In this document: positions 25,503-34,266 of the stretch, in pieces | Layout of the letters: each line of letters opens with the position of its first letter | Position numbering within the stretch: the stretch's first letter is position 1 | Assembly (NCBI GenBank): GCA_045576855.1 | Contig: JAZNHG010000052.1 | Location: forward strand, 1 to 64,000 | DNA length: 64,000 nucleotides | Direction of reading: 5' to 3' | From: Colimorpha sp045576855 | GTDB lineage: Bacteria; Bacteroidota; Bacteroidia; Bacteroidales; P3 | Position numbers and translations under genes: made by a program | The notes under the pieces: model-generated | The model's input: only the letters and a program-made list of their open reading frames with translations | Told to the model about the DNA's origin: nothing | Databases searched by the model: none

Positions 25503-26475
25503 AAAACTTCTTATCGAATATCTTATAGAACGTCTGCACCGTCGGCGAGCCTTCGACCCAGCGCTGCTGCTGCGCCACCTCGCGCACCTGCGCCAGAGCC
25601 TCCTCGCGGTCCTTCAGCGCATTGAGACGCAGGATGAAGTCGTTGTATGCCTTCATATTGTTGTGGAACAGCTCGCTCATGAAGCTGAACTTATCGTTGA
25701 TATTGATTACCGTGCGCAGGTCGTCCACCTTGCGCTCCAGCGCCGTGGGAGCGGGACGTCCCTCGGCCAGGGTCTCGCCCAGGGTGCGCTGGCCCGTGGG
25801 CGTCAGATAGGCGAGCAGCGACGCCTGCCCGCCCGGCTGTCCCTCGGCCACCCGCCGCACGGACGGCTCGCTGGCAGTCGGCAACAGCTCTGCGCTCTCT
25901 GCGCTCTGCTCAGCACTCTCTGCCGCCTCCGGCGCCGCTTCGGGCTCGGGATGGAGTATCACCTCGTCGAAGAGCAGCGCGTTGTCGTTGTGCTCCAGCT
26001 CCTCCATCGAGGGAATGGGGGCAGGCTCGACGGGAGCATCCACCTCGGCGGGCGGAGTAGTTGGCAGTTGGGAGTCAGTAGTTGACAGTTGGCAGTTGGC
26101 AGTTGGCAGTTGCTCCTCGCTCTCCACTCTCCGCTCTCCACTCTCCACTCTCCGCTCTCCACTCTCCACTCTCCGCTCTCCGCTCTCCACTCCATTCTCC
26201 GGTGCCGCCGTCATAGCGGCCACGCTGGCCATCACGGCCATCAGCTGGCCGTCCTCCGTTGCCACGGGCCGCTCCGCCGCCTTGTCCGCCGTCGGCGCTG
26301 ACACCGGCAGAGCATCGCCACCCAAACGCAACGCCACGTCATACAGTCGACGCAGCGACTCCAGCAGCAGGTCCACCTCGATGCGGGCCACCTGCCCCTC
26401 CTGCGCCACCACTCGATTGGCCACGGCACACAGCCGCTGCATGCCTTCCGTTAGCTCTTTCACTTCGTTCTTCAT
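25501..26475 (-). CDS. Conserved cytoplasmic protein with repeat-encoded linker, unknown function
   Basis: A 324-residue protein with no signal peptide. The N-terminal part (about residues 1-90) is helical (MKNEVKELTEGMQRLCAVANRV). The middle is a low-complexity linker, including residues about 95-138 encoded by heptamer arrays (VESGERR units, then QLPTANCQLSTTDSQLPTT), then a Glu/Ala-rich stretch. The C-terminal 90 residues look like a conserved domain (KVDDLRTVININDKFSFMSEL, LNALKDREEALAQV). It is the first gene of the gmk-mreC-mreD-porZ-recO operon. Function unknown. Confidence 0.75.
   Translation of the reverse strand: MKNEVKELTEGMQRLCAVANRVVAQEGQVARIEVDLLLESLRRLYDVALRLGGDALPVSAPTADKAAERPVATEDGQLMAVMASVAAMTAAPENGVESGERRVESGERRVESGERRVESEEQLPTANCQLSTTDSQLPTTPPAEVDAPVEPAPIPSMEELEHNDNALLFDEVILHPEPEAAPEAAESAEQSAESAELLPTASEPSVRRVAEGQPGGQASLLAYLTPTGQRTLGETLAEGRPAPTALERKVDDLRTVININDKFSFMSELFHNNMKAYNDFILRLNALKDREEALAQVREVAQQQRWVEGSPTVQTFYKIFDKKF
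26061..26193. repeat. In-frame heptamer arrays (TTGGCAG and CTCTCCA/G)
   Basis: Two word families stand back to back inside the 324-residue gene: TTGGCAG-type words (26061-26113) and CTCTCCA/CTCTCCG words (26119-26193). On the minus strand the second reads as the heptapeptide VESGERR, repeated about three times. Confidence 0.9.
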
Positions 26476-26639
26476 TGTCTTATGCTTGCTTTATAATTCT
26501 AATATACAAACCATTAACCCCGCCTGGCAGGGCAGGAATCCGATTGTAAAAATACGAAACATTTTCCAACAAATAGTTTCCTCTGTCGAAAAGTTTTCAA
26601 ACGCACCCGTTGATAATCACATATCCACCTAACATGCAG

Positions 26640-26922
26640 ACAGTTGACAATGGGAGCGCAGGCGTCCCGCCTGCATAGTGGGCAGTGGGCAGTGTTTAGT
26701 GTTCAGTGTTCAGTAGCCGGGTGCGGTAGCTCGTTCTCCACACTCATCCCGCAGGCGGGCCGCCTGCGTACCAAGGTGCGGTAGCCCGTTCTCCTCTCTC
26801 ACCCCGCAGGCGGGTCGCCTGCGTACCAAGGTGCGGCAGCCCGTTCTACTCTCTCATCTCGCAGGCGGACCGCCTGCGTACCAAGGTGCGGCAGCCCGCT
26901 CTCCACTCTCCGCTCCCCTCCC
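26640..26922. repeat. Repeat island with GCAGGCGG palindromes
   Basis: It contains GCAGGCGTCCCGCCTGC, GTTCAGT words (about 26695-26714), and three palindromes GCAGGCGG/CCGCCTGC followed by GTACCAAGGTGCGG at exactly 55-bp steps (26751, 26806, 26861), then CTCTCC words. It lies in the divergent gap between 26475 (minus) and 27497 (plus). Confidence 0.85.
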
Positions 26923-27004
26923 TGGCCGATTAACAAAGTTTAGGAAAAAATATTTGCATAATCCGGCAGCACACTGAGAGGGCTTGAATCGAGAATCAGG
27001 AATT

Positions 27005-27410
27005 GAGAATTGGCAGTTGGCAGCGGGCAGTTGGCAGTTGGCAGTTGATAATTTGTAGTAATCTAATATTCATAATCCTACATTCATCATTCATCACTCG
27101 AACCTCCGCCCTCCGACCTCCGACCTAACAAGGGTCATCCTTGCACCAACGATGCATCAACCTTGCACCATCCTTGCACCATCCTTGCATTTTAACATTT
27201 CGGAAGCCAGGTTGGGGACAATGTGCAGTGTGCAGTGAGTAGTGTTCAGTGGGAGCGCAGGCGGGCCGCCTGCGTACCAAGGCTACCCGTTCTCCGTTCT
27301 CATCCCGCAGGCGGGCCGCCTGCGTACCAAGGAGCGAGAGCGCGTTGTCCACTCTCCACTCTCCACTCTCCGCTCTCCACTCTCCACTCTCCGCTCTCCA
27401 CTCTCTACTA
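27005..27410. repeat. Composite repeat island before the M16 peptidase gene
   Basis: In order: TTGGCAG words (27007-27048); a looser ATTCATC/ATTCAT array (27068-27100); an 11-bp-period array on the minus strand (27130-27207, word TGCAAGGATGG, flank GCTTCCGAAATGTTAAA); GTTCAGT-type words (27219-27250); two GCAGGCGG palindromes 50 bp apart (27257, 27307); and CTCTCCA/G words (27347-27407). No gene is visible in it. Confidence 0.85.
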
Positions 27411-27429
27411 CCGAATCGAAAAAAAATTG

Positions 27430-27437
27430 TATATTTG
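27430..27437 (+). promoter_or_regulatory. Putative -7 element of the M16 peptidase gene
   Basis: TATATTTG, 60 bases upstream of the ATG at 27497, right after the repeat island. The region where TTTG should be consists of repeat words, so the -33 element may have been replaced. Confidence 0.5.
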
Positions 27438-27496
27438 CATCATCAAGCAAAGTGACGCAAAGAATATATAATACTAACAAACAATAGTTTATCAAC

Positions 27497-30412
27497 ATGA
27501 AGAAAGTATTTGTCAGTTTCTGTTTTGTTGCCGTGGCACTCTTTTGCAGCATGAGTGCAAGTGCACAAAAGTATGAGTACAAGACCTATCCCAACGACCC
27601 GCTTCAGGTGCGCGAATACACCCTGGACAACGGGCTGAAAGTATTCCTCAGCGTCTACAAGGACGCCCCGCGCATCCAAACCTACATCGCCGTGCGCGCC
27701 GGCTCGAAGAATGACCCCAAAGAGACCACCGGTCTGGCCCACTATCTGGAGCACATGCTCTTCAAGGGCAGCCACCAGCTGGGCACCACCGACTGGGAGC
27801 GCGAGAAAGTGGAGCTGCAGAAGATAGAGAACCTCTATGAGGTGTATCGCCGCACCACCGACGAGCAGCGCCGCAAGGAGATATACCACCAGATAGACTC
27901 CATCAGCTACGTGGCCTCCACCATCGCCATCGCCAACGAGTACGACAAGAGCATGACCGCCATCGGCAGCGAGGGCACCAACGCCTTCACCAGCAACGAC
28001 TACACGATGTACGTGGAGAACATTCCCGCCAACCAGGTCGAGCAGTGGGCCAAGGTGCAGGGCGACCGCTTCCCGAATCTGGTGCTGCGCCTGTTCCACA
28101 CCGAGCTGGAGGCCGTCTACGAGGAGAAGAACATCGGCATGGCGCAGGACAACCGCCGCGTGAACGAGACCATGATGGCCGCCCTGTTCCCCCACCACCC
28201 CTATGGCCAGCAGACCACCATCGGCACCATTGAGCACCTCAAGAACCCCTCGATGAAGAACATCCGCGAATACCACGCCGCCTACTATGTGCCCAACAAT
28301 ATGTGCATCTCGATGGCGGGCGACTTCAATCCCGACGAGGTGATTAAGATTATCGACAAATACTTCGGCAGCTGGAAGCCCGGCACGGTGCCGACGTTCA
28401 CCAAGGTGAAAGAGGAGCCCATCACGAGCCCCATCATCCGCCTTGTGAACGGTCAGGATCCCGCCAACCTCACCATTGCCTTCCGCATCGAGGAGGGCAA
28501 CGGCAGCCGCGACGCCCTCCTGGCCCAAGCTATGGAGATGGTGCTGAACAACGGCTCGTGCGGCCTCATCGACCTCAACATCAACCAGCAGCAGAAAGCC
28601 CTCGGCGCCTACGCCGGCACCTACACGCTCAACGACTACGCCGCCTTCATGCTCGGTGGACGCCCCGCTCCGGGCCAGAGCCTCGGCCAGCTGCGCGACC
28701 TGCTCCTCGAGCAGCTCGACCTCGTGAAGCAGGGCAATTTCGACGAGAGCCTCATCGAGGCCAGCATCAACCAGCTGAAACTCCAGATCATGAAGCAGGC
28801 CGAGAGCAACAACAGCCGCGCCAGCCAGATGGCCTACGCCTTCGTGGAGCACCGCAACTGGGGTGACGTATGCAACGAAATCAACGAGCTCTCCAAAATC
28901 ACCAAGAAGGACATCGTCGACTTCGCCAACCGCATCTGCAAGGACAACAACTACGTCATCGTCTACAAGCATCAGGACACCCCCGACCCGGTGACCAAGG
29001 TGCAGAAGCCTGCCATCACCCCCATCTATGTGAGCCGCGACACGGAAAGCCCCTTCCTGGCCAGCATCAAGGCCGATGCCGCCAAGGCTAAGCCCATCCA
29101 GCCCCAGTTTGTGAACTTCAAGAAAGACCTCCAGAAGGGTAAGACCCAGAACGGCAGCGAGGTGCTCTACGTGCAGAACAAGGAGAACGGCACCTTCAAC
29201 CTGCAGTACCGCTTTGAGTTCGGTTCCACCGCCGACAAGACCATCGACCTAGCATCCAATTATGTGGACTACCTCAACACTCCGAACCACACCGCCGAGC
29301 AGTTGCAAGAGGAGTTCTACAAGCTGGCCTGCTCGTGGGGTATCAGCGTCGGTGGCCGTACCGTCACCGTCAGCATCAGTGGCCTGGCCGAGAACATGGA
29401 GAAGGCTATGGGCCTGGTGGAGGAAGTGATGTCCACCTGCCAGCCTGACGACGAGGCTCTGAAGATGCTCGTGGAGCGCGCCATCAAGAACCGCAACGAC
29501 GGCAAGACCAACCAGCGTGCTGCCTTCAGCGCCCTCAATGGCTATGGCATCTATGGCGAGCAGTACGTCAAAGAGGGCACCGAGAGCGACGCCGAGCTGC
29601 GTGCCTATACCGCCAAGCAGCTCACCGATGCCCTGCACAGCCTCTTCCAGTACAAGCACCGCGTGCTCTACTACGGCCCGCTGACCCTCAAAGAGGCCAC
29701 CGCCACCGTCGACCGCATCCACACCGTGAAACCCACCAAGGACGTTCCTGCCAACAAGATCTACCAGCCGCAGGCCGTCAACGAGAACACCGTTCTCTTC
29801 GTCAACTACGACGCCAAGAACACCTACGTCACCGAGTACTTCCGCGGCGAGCATTTCAACACCGCCCAGGTACCCGGCATGAACCTCTTCAACGAATATT
29901 TCGGCGGCTCGATGAACGCCATCGTCTTCCAGGAGATGCGCGAGAAGCGCAGCCTCGCCTACAGCGCCAGCAGCCGCTACACCTACGGCAGCGACAAGGA
30001 CGGCTACTTCTTCAACAGTGCCAATGTCATCACCCAGAACGACAAGCTGCTCGACGCCCTGAACGCCTACGAGGAACTCTTCGATGACATGCCGCAGGCC
30101 GAAGCCAACTTCCGCCTGGCTAAGGACGCCCTGCTCTCCAGCAGCCGCACTGCCCGCACCACCAAGTTCGGCATCATCAGCGCCTACCTCACCTGCGAGC
30201 AGATGGGTTGGAAAGAGCCCCTGCGCAAGCAGAACTTCAAGGCATACCAAAAGATGACCATGCAGGACCTGGTGAACTTCCAGCAGCAGCACATCAAGGG
30301 CCAAAAGAAAGCCTACCTCATCCTCGGCAAAGAGAGCGAGATGGACTTCGACGCCCTGAGCAAATTCGGCAAAGTGAAAAAGCTGACGTTGGATGAAATC
30401 TTTGGATTCTAA
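27497..30412 (+). CDS. M16-family zinc metallopeptidase (insulinase/pitrilysin type)
   Basis: A 971-residue exported protein (signal peptide to about residue 23). It has two M16 halves in tandem, each with an active-like and an inactive-like domain. The active site is the inverted zinc motif HYLEH (His82, Glu85, His86), with the third ligand region near residues 159-165 (ELEAVYEEKNIGM). The second half has FNEYFGGSMNAIVFQEMREKRSLAYS, the typical substrate-cleft pattern. It probably degrades peptides in the periplasm. It overlaps the next gene by 20 bases. Its codon use is strongly biased to C-ending codons, as in highly expressed genes of this window. Confidence 0.93.
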   Translation: MKKVFVSFCFVAVALFCSMSASAQKYEYKTYPNDPLQVREYTLDNGLKVFLSVYKDAPRIQTYIAVRAGSKNDPKETTGLAHYLEHMLFKGSHQLGTTDWEREKVELQKIENLYEVYRRTTDEQRRKEIYHQIDSISYVASTIAIANEYDKSMTAIGSEGTNAFTSNDYTMYVENIPANQVEQWAKVQGDRFPNLVLRLFHTELEAVYEEKNIGMAQDNRRVNETMMAALFPHHPYGQQTTIGTIEHLKNPSMKNIREYHAAYYVPNNMCISMAGDFNPDEVIKIIDKYFGSWKPGTVPTFTKVKEEPITSPIIRLVNGQDPANLTIAFRIEEGNGSRDALLAQAMEMVLNNGSCGLIDLNINQQQKALGAYAGTYTLNDYAAFMLGGRPAPGQSLGQLRDLLLEQLDLVKQGNFDESLIEASINQLKLQIMKQAESNNSRASQMAYAFVEHRNWGDVCNEINELSKITKKDIVDFANRICKDNNYVIVYKHQDTPDPVTKVQKPAITPIYVSRDTESPFLASIKADAAKAKPIQPQFVNFKKDLQKGKTQNGSEVLYVQNKENGTFNLQYRFEFGSTADKTIDLASNYVDYLNTPNHTAEQLQEEFYKLACSWGISVGGRTVTVSISGLAENMEKAMGLVEEVMSTCQPDDEALKMLVERAIKNRNDGKTNQRAAFSALNGYGIYGEQYVKEGTESDAELRAYTAKQLTDALHSLFQYKHRVLYYGPLTLKEATATVDRIHTVKPTKDVPANKIYQPQAVNENTVLFVNYDAKNTYVTEYFRGEHFNTAQVPGMNLFNEYFGGSMNAIVFQEMREKRSLAYSASSRYTYGSDKDGYFFNSANVITQNDKLLDALNAYEELFDDMPQAEANFRLAKDALLSSSRTARTTKFGIISAYLTCEQMGWKEPLRKQNFKAYQKMTMQDLVNFQQQHIKGQKKAYLILGKESEMDFDALSKFGKVKKLTLDEIFGF

Positions 30413-31976
30413 CGTAAAGATTGCAAACGTCTACCACAATGGCTACCTGCTGGCAGCCATTGTGGTATTGCTATTGGGGATGCTGTTGGGCATGCGCCAG
30501 GTGCGGTCGTTCCCGGCCTTCACCCATGCCTGGGCACAAGCCGACCGCTACGCGCTGGCCATCGGATTTGTCGAGAATGGACACGACCTGTTCCACCCTC
30601 AGACAATGATTTACAACAAGCAGTTCCCCCACACATGGATGAACGACGACGGCAGCACCGTCACGGCCGTTGACCTGCCATTCCACGAATACATCATCAG
30701 CCTGCTGATGAGTCTCTTTGGCACCACAGCGCCGTGGGTATTCCGTTGTTTCACGTTGCTGGTGAGTTTGGCGGGCGTGTGGTTCCTGTTCCTGACGGCC
30801 CGGCGGCTAACGGACGACCTCTTCAAGTCGCTACTGGTGGCCATCGTGGCGCTCACCTCGCCGCTCTACGCCTTCTACTTCGCCAACTACCTACCCAGCG
30901 CACCGGCGCTGGCACTGTCGATGGCGGGGCTGTGGGCCTATATCGTTTACCACCGGTCGGGCCGAACCAGCTACTGGCACCTGTCCGTCGGACTGGTGGC
31001 GCTGGCCATCCTGCTCCGCACCTCGCAGGCGGTATTGCTGGTGGCCCTATGCGCTTACGAGGCGCTAAGGATTCTACGGCGTGAGACAACCCTCTGGAAC
31101 AAACTGCCGTCACTCGTAGTAGCAGCGGCAGCCATCGGAGGCTACATGCTGTGGAACAGCCACCTGCGCGACACTTATGGCTCCATCTTCCTCAACTACT
31201 TGCTACCCCCACGCAAGTGGGAAGATGTAAGCAGCGTCTTCGACGAAATGCACTGGCACTGGCGCTTCGAGTACTTCTCACGCCTGCAGCACTGGCTGGT
31301 GGCGGTCGGATGTGTGGCCGCCGTGGTGCTGCTGACCGTGCAAAAGAAGTGGCGGAGCGACAAGCTGTCGCTCGGATGGCTGGCAGCCGTCTGGTGGCTG
31401 GGCGAGCTGTGCTTCTTCGTGGCCATGTTCCGCCAATACAAGAACCACGACTACTACTTCCTCGACAGCTTCTTCCTGCCGGTGCTGTTTACCTTCATCC
31501 TGGCGCTCAAGTCTCTGCCGAACATCAAGGGGCATCTTCCAGTGGCCATAGCCACGGTGGTATTGGCTGTGCTGGGAGGTGTGATGTACCACGAGGCCAA
31601 GCATAAGGTGGCCGACCGCTGCTGGGAGGGCGACCGCGCCTATATCTGCTCGCAGCATTTCGCGGATTCCGACCAGTGGCTCGACCAGCTGGGAGTAAGC
31701 CGCGACGCACGCATCCTTGCCTTCTTGGCCTATCCTCAGAATAGTCCTTTCATCCAGATGCAGCGCAAAGGCTACACCGTGATGGAATACGACCCTAACA
31801 TTGTGAATGCCGTCCTGCAGTTCTCCTACGACTACCTCGTCGTGGAGAACGAAGTGTACGAGCAGTTGGTGGCTGACGGCAAGTGGCCTCTACCTGCCGA
31901 CTTGCCATCTCAAACCAACGGGCAATTACTGCTATTCCCTAAAACCGACAACGTATGTACAACCAACAGACCATAG
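30393..31976 (+). CDS. Polytopic glycosyltransferase, ArnT/PMT-like (GT39-type)
   Basis: A 527-residue membrane protein with about 10-12 transmembrane helices. The N-terminal loop has AWAQADRYALAIGFVENG with the acidic residue expected in the first periplasmic loop of lipid-linked sugar transferases, and FPHTWMND follows. This resembles the GT-C class that moves sugars from polyprenyl phosphate. The start ATG lies inside the end of the M16 gene (20-base overlap). It is the first of four overlapping genes (to 35695) that look like one surface-glycan or glycolipid cluster. The exact substrate is unknown. Confidence 0.75.
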   Translation: MKSLDSNVKIANVYHNGYLLAAIVVLLLGMLLGMRQVRSFPAFTHAWAQADRYALAIGFVENGHDLFHPQTMIYNKQFPHTWMNDDGSTVTAVDLPFHEYIISLLMSLFGTTAPWVFRCFTLLVSLAGVWFLFLTARRLTDDLFKSLLVAIVALTSPLYAFYFANYLPSAPALALSMAGLWAYIVYHRSGRTSYWHLSVGLVALAILLRTSQAVLLVALCAYEALRILRRETTLWNKLPSLVVAAAAIGGYMLWNSHLRDTYGSIFLNYLLPPRKWEDVSSVFDEMHWHWRFEYFSRLQHWLVAVGCVAAVVLLTVQKKWRSDKLSLGWLAAVWWLGELCFFVAMFRQYKNHDYYFLDSFFLPVLFTFILALKSLPNIKGHLPVAIATVVLAVLGGVMYHEAKHKVADRCWEGDRAYICSQHFADSDQWLDQLGVSRDARILAFLAYPQNSPFIQMQRKGYTVMEYDPNIVNAVLQFSYDYLVVENEVYEQLVADGKWPLPADLPSQTNGQLLLFPKTDNVCTTNRP

Positions 31977-32902
31977 CCGTAGCCATCCCCTGCTACCGCG
32001 TAGAAGAGCACCTGGATGGTGTGGTAGCCTCCATCCCCGCCTTCATCGACCACATCCTGCTGGTCGACGACTGCTCACCCGACGGCACGCCCTCTCTCAT
32101 CGACCATCTGGCATCGGCCGACAGCCGCATCACAGCTCTGCACCACGACCGCAACCAGGGTGTCGGCGGCGCCATGAAGACGGCTTTCCGCAAGGCGATG
32201 GATATGGGTATCGACGTAGTGGTGAAACTGGACGGCGACGGACAGATGGACTCCACTTTCATTGCCGCACTGGTCGAAGTGCTGCAGGAAGGCGACTTTG
32301 CCAAAGGCAACCGCCTCTTCGACCGTCGCGAACTGCGTCGCATGCCAACCATCCGACGGGTGGGCAACATGGGTGTAGGCTTCATGGTCAAGGCCGCCAG
32401 CGGCTACTGGAACGTCAGCGACCCCGTCAACGGCTTTTTCGCCATCCGCACCAGTACCCTGCGGCAAATGGACTTCACCCGCATCGCCGACCGCTACTTC
32501 TTCGAGAGTTCCATGCTTATCGAGATACACTATACCGGTGCCCACATTCGCGAAGTGAGCATGCCGGCCATCTATGCCGACGAGCACAGCAACCTCAGCA
32601 TCGGCAAGACACTCCTTTCCTTTCCACCACGTCTGATTGCTGCATGGTTGCGACGCCTGCACTTGAGCTACTTCGTCTACGACTTCAATATCTGCTCGCT
32701 ATACATTCTCGTGGGACTCCCCTCGTTCCTCTTTGGCCTCATCTTCGGCGTCTGCAATTGGATACACTACGCTTCGATGAGCTGCCCGTCGCCCACCGGT
32801 ACCATCATGGTGGCGGTACTCACCTTCATACTGGGATTCCAAATGCTTCTGGCGGCAGCGCAATATGACATATCGGCACCAAATCCCTTCGATAAGCTAT
32901 GA
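31955..32902 (+). CDS. Family 2 glycosyltransferase, polyprenyl-phosphate type
   Basis: A 315-residue protein: a GT2 domain (about residues 5-235) with VAIPCYRVEEHLDGVV, the LLVDDCSPDGT nucleotide-sugar pocket, the DGDGQMD metal site and the late NGFFAIR. Two membrane helices follow at the C-terminus (about 243-265 and 280-300). This is the layout of DPM1/GtrB-like enzymes that load a sugar on polyprenyl phosphate. That would supply the GT-C-type proteins encoded on both sides. It overlaps both neighbours (22 and 4 bases), so expression is coupled. Confidence 0.88.
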   Translation: MYNQQTIAVAIPCYRVEEHLDGVVASIPAFIDHILLVDDCSPDGTPSLIDHLASADSRITALHHDRNQGVGGAMKTAFRKAMDMGIDVVVKLDGDGQMDSTFIAALVEVLQEGDFAKGNRLFDRRELRRMPTIRRVGNMGVGFMVKAASGYWNVSDPVNGFFAIRTSTLRQMDFTRIADRYFFESSMLIEIHYTGAHIREVSMPAIYADEHSNLSIGKTLLSFPPRLIAAWLRRLHLSYFVYDFNICSLYILVGLPSFLFGLIFGVCNWIHYASMSCPSPTGTIMVAVLTFILGFQMLLAAAQYDISAPNPFDKL

Positions 32903-34266
32903 AGACACGAGCCATCCATCGACCGATAAGCCTCAGTTGTGTAGCAGTCCTCCTGATTGCCGCTTTTATGCTGCTGCGGATGTTCAACAACCATCGCTAC
33001 ACCGAACCTACGAGAGTCATTGCCTGGGATGTGGTATCCTACTATGCCTACCTGCCGGCCGCCTTTATCGAGCACGACCTCACCTTCTCGTTCACCGATG
33101 TGCCGCACACAGGCACCTACTGGCCCGAAACATTGCCCGACGGACGCAAAGTCATCAAGACCTCGATGGGATTGAGCATCATGTATTGTCCCTTCTTCTT
33201 TGCGGCCCACGTGACAGCCCCCCTGTTTGGTTATCCGGCCGACGGTTTCTCTGTACCCTATGCCTTTGCACTGATGCTGGCAGGACTTTTCTACTGCGTA
33301 TTGGGACTGTTGATGCTCCGACGGTTGTTGCTACACCACTTCCCCGAATGGGTTACCGCCCTCACGCTGGCCATCATTGCTCTCTGCACCAACCTCTACT
33401 GGTACAGCGTCTACGAGGCACCCATGTCGCACGCCTTCAGCTTCTGCCTCTTCGCACTCTTTGCTGTCCTCACCGAACGCTGGCATCAACGACCCAACGT
33501 GTGGCACTCCATAGCCACTGGACTCACCCTTGGGCTCATCAGCCTCATACGGCCCACCAACGCACTTGTAGTAGTCTACTTCCTCTTCTATGGCATACAA
33601 TCCAAAGCGACGTTCGGACAGAAGTGGCACCTACTGACCCATTCTTGGTGGAAACTGCTGCTGGCGGGAGCCGCCACACTGCTGGTGTGGGCGCCCCAGC
33701 TGGCCTATTGGCACTACAATACTGGTCAGTGGTTCTTCTACTCCTACGGCAACAACGAGCGATTCTTCTTCACTGACCCCAAACTGATTCAGGGCCTCTT
33801 CGGCTTCCGCAAAGGGTGGCTCGTCTACACCCCTGTCATGCTCTTCGCGCTGGCGGGGTTTGTGCCACTCTATCAACGCCATCGCACCCATTTCTGGGGG
33901 CTGATGGTATTCATGGTGCTCAACCTCTATGTTGTCTTCTCATGGTGGTGCTGGTGGTACGGTGGCAGTTGCGGACTGCGCGCCCTGATTGAAAGCTACG
34001 CCTTGCTTTCCCTGCCACTGGCAGCATGGATTGAATGGATTGCCAGCCGGAAAAGACTGCTGCGTGCATTGCTCGCCATTCTACTGGCCGTGACGGCAGC
34101 ACTGTCGGCATTCCACAATGTGCGCTACATCTACGGTTCCATCCATTGGGACTCCATGACGCGGGCAGCCTACTTCGACGGCTTCGCCCGGCGGCATCCC
34201 TCCGACCGATTCCAATCGCTGCTACAGGAACCCGACTATGAAGCAGCTCGAAATGGTATCCGATAA
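32899..34266 (+). CDS. Polytopic membrane protein, likely GT-C glycosyltransferase
   Basis: A 455-residue protein with about 10 transmembrane helices. The first outer loop has IAWDVVSYYAYLPAAF, with an Asp in the place of the catalytic base of GT-C enzymes, and a long loop with GTYWPETLPDGRKVIKTSMG follows. A later loop has WWYGGSCGLRALIESYALL, seen in mannosyltransferase-like proteins. It starts with ATGA overlap on the GT2 gene. Substrate unknown; the role in a surface glycan is inferred from context. Confidence 0.7.
   Translation: MKTRAIHRPISLSCVAVLLIAAFMLLRMFNNHRYTEPTRVIAWDVVSYYAYLPAAFIEHDLTFSFTDVPHTGTYWPETLPDGRKVIKTSMGLSIMYCPFFFAAHVTAPLFGYPADGFSVPYAFALMLAGLFYCVLGLLMLRRLLLHHFPEWVTALTLAIIALCTNLYWYSVYEAPMSHAFSFCLFALFAVLTERWHQRPNVWHSIATGLTLGLISLIRPTNALVVVYFLFYGIQSKATFGQKWHLLTHSWWKLLLAGAATLLVWAPQLAYWHYNTGQWFFYSYGNNERFFFTDPKLIQGLFGFRKGWLVYTPVMLFALAGFVPLYQRHRTHFWGLMVFMVLNLYVVFSWWCWWYGGSCGLRALIESYALLSLPLAAWIEWIASRKRLLRALLAILLAVTAALSAFHNVRYIYGSIHWDSMTRAAYFDGFARRHPSDRFQSLLQEPDYEAARNGIR

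Noticed and set aside
26751..26890. Regularly spaced palindromes that look like a CRISPR array
   Set aside because: The sequence between palindromes is also repeated (CCCGTTCTC and related words), so there are no unique spacers, and no cas genes are near.
27283..27582. Small frames built from heptamer words (for example VESGERR peptides)
   Set aside because: A 7-bp array is open in all frames by arithmetic, so an open frame is no evidence of a gene here.
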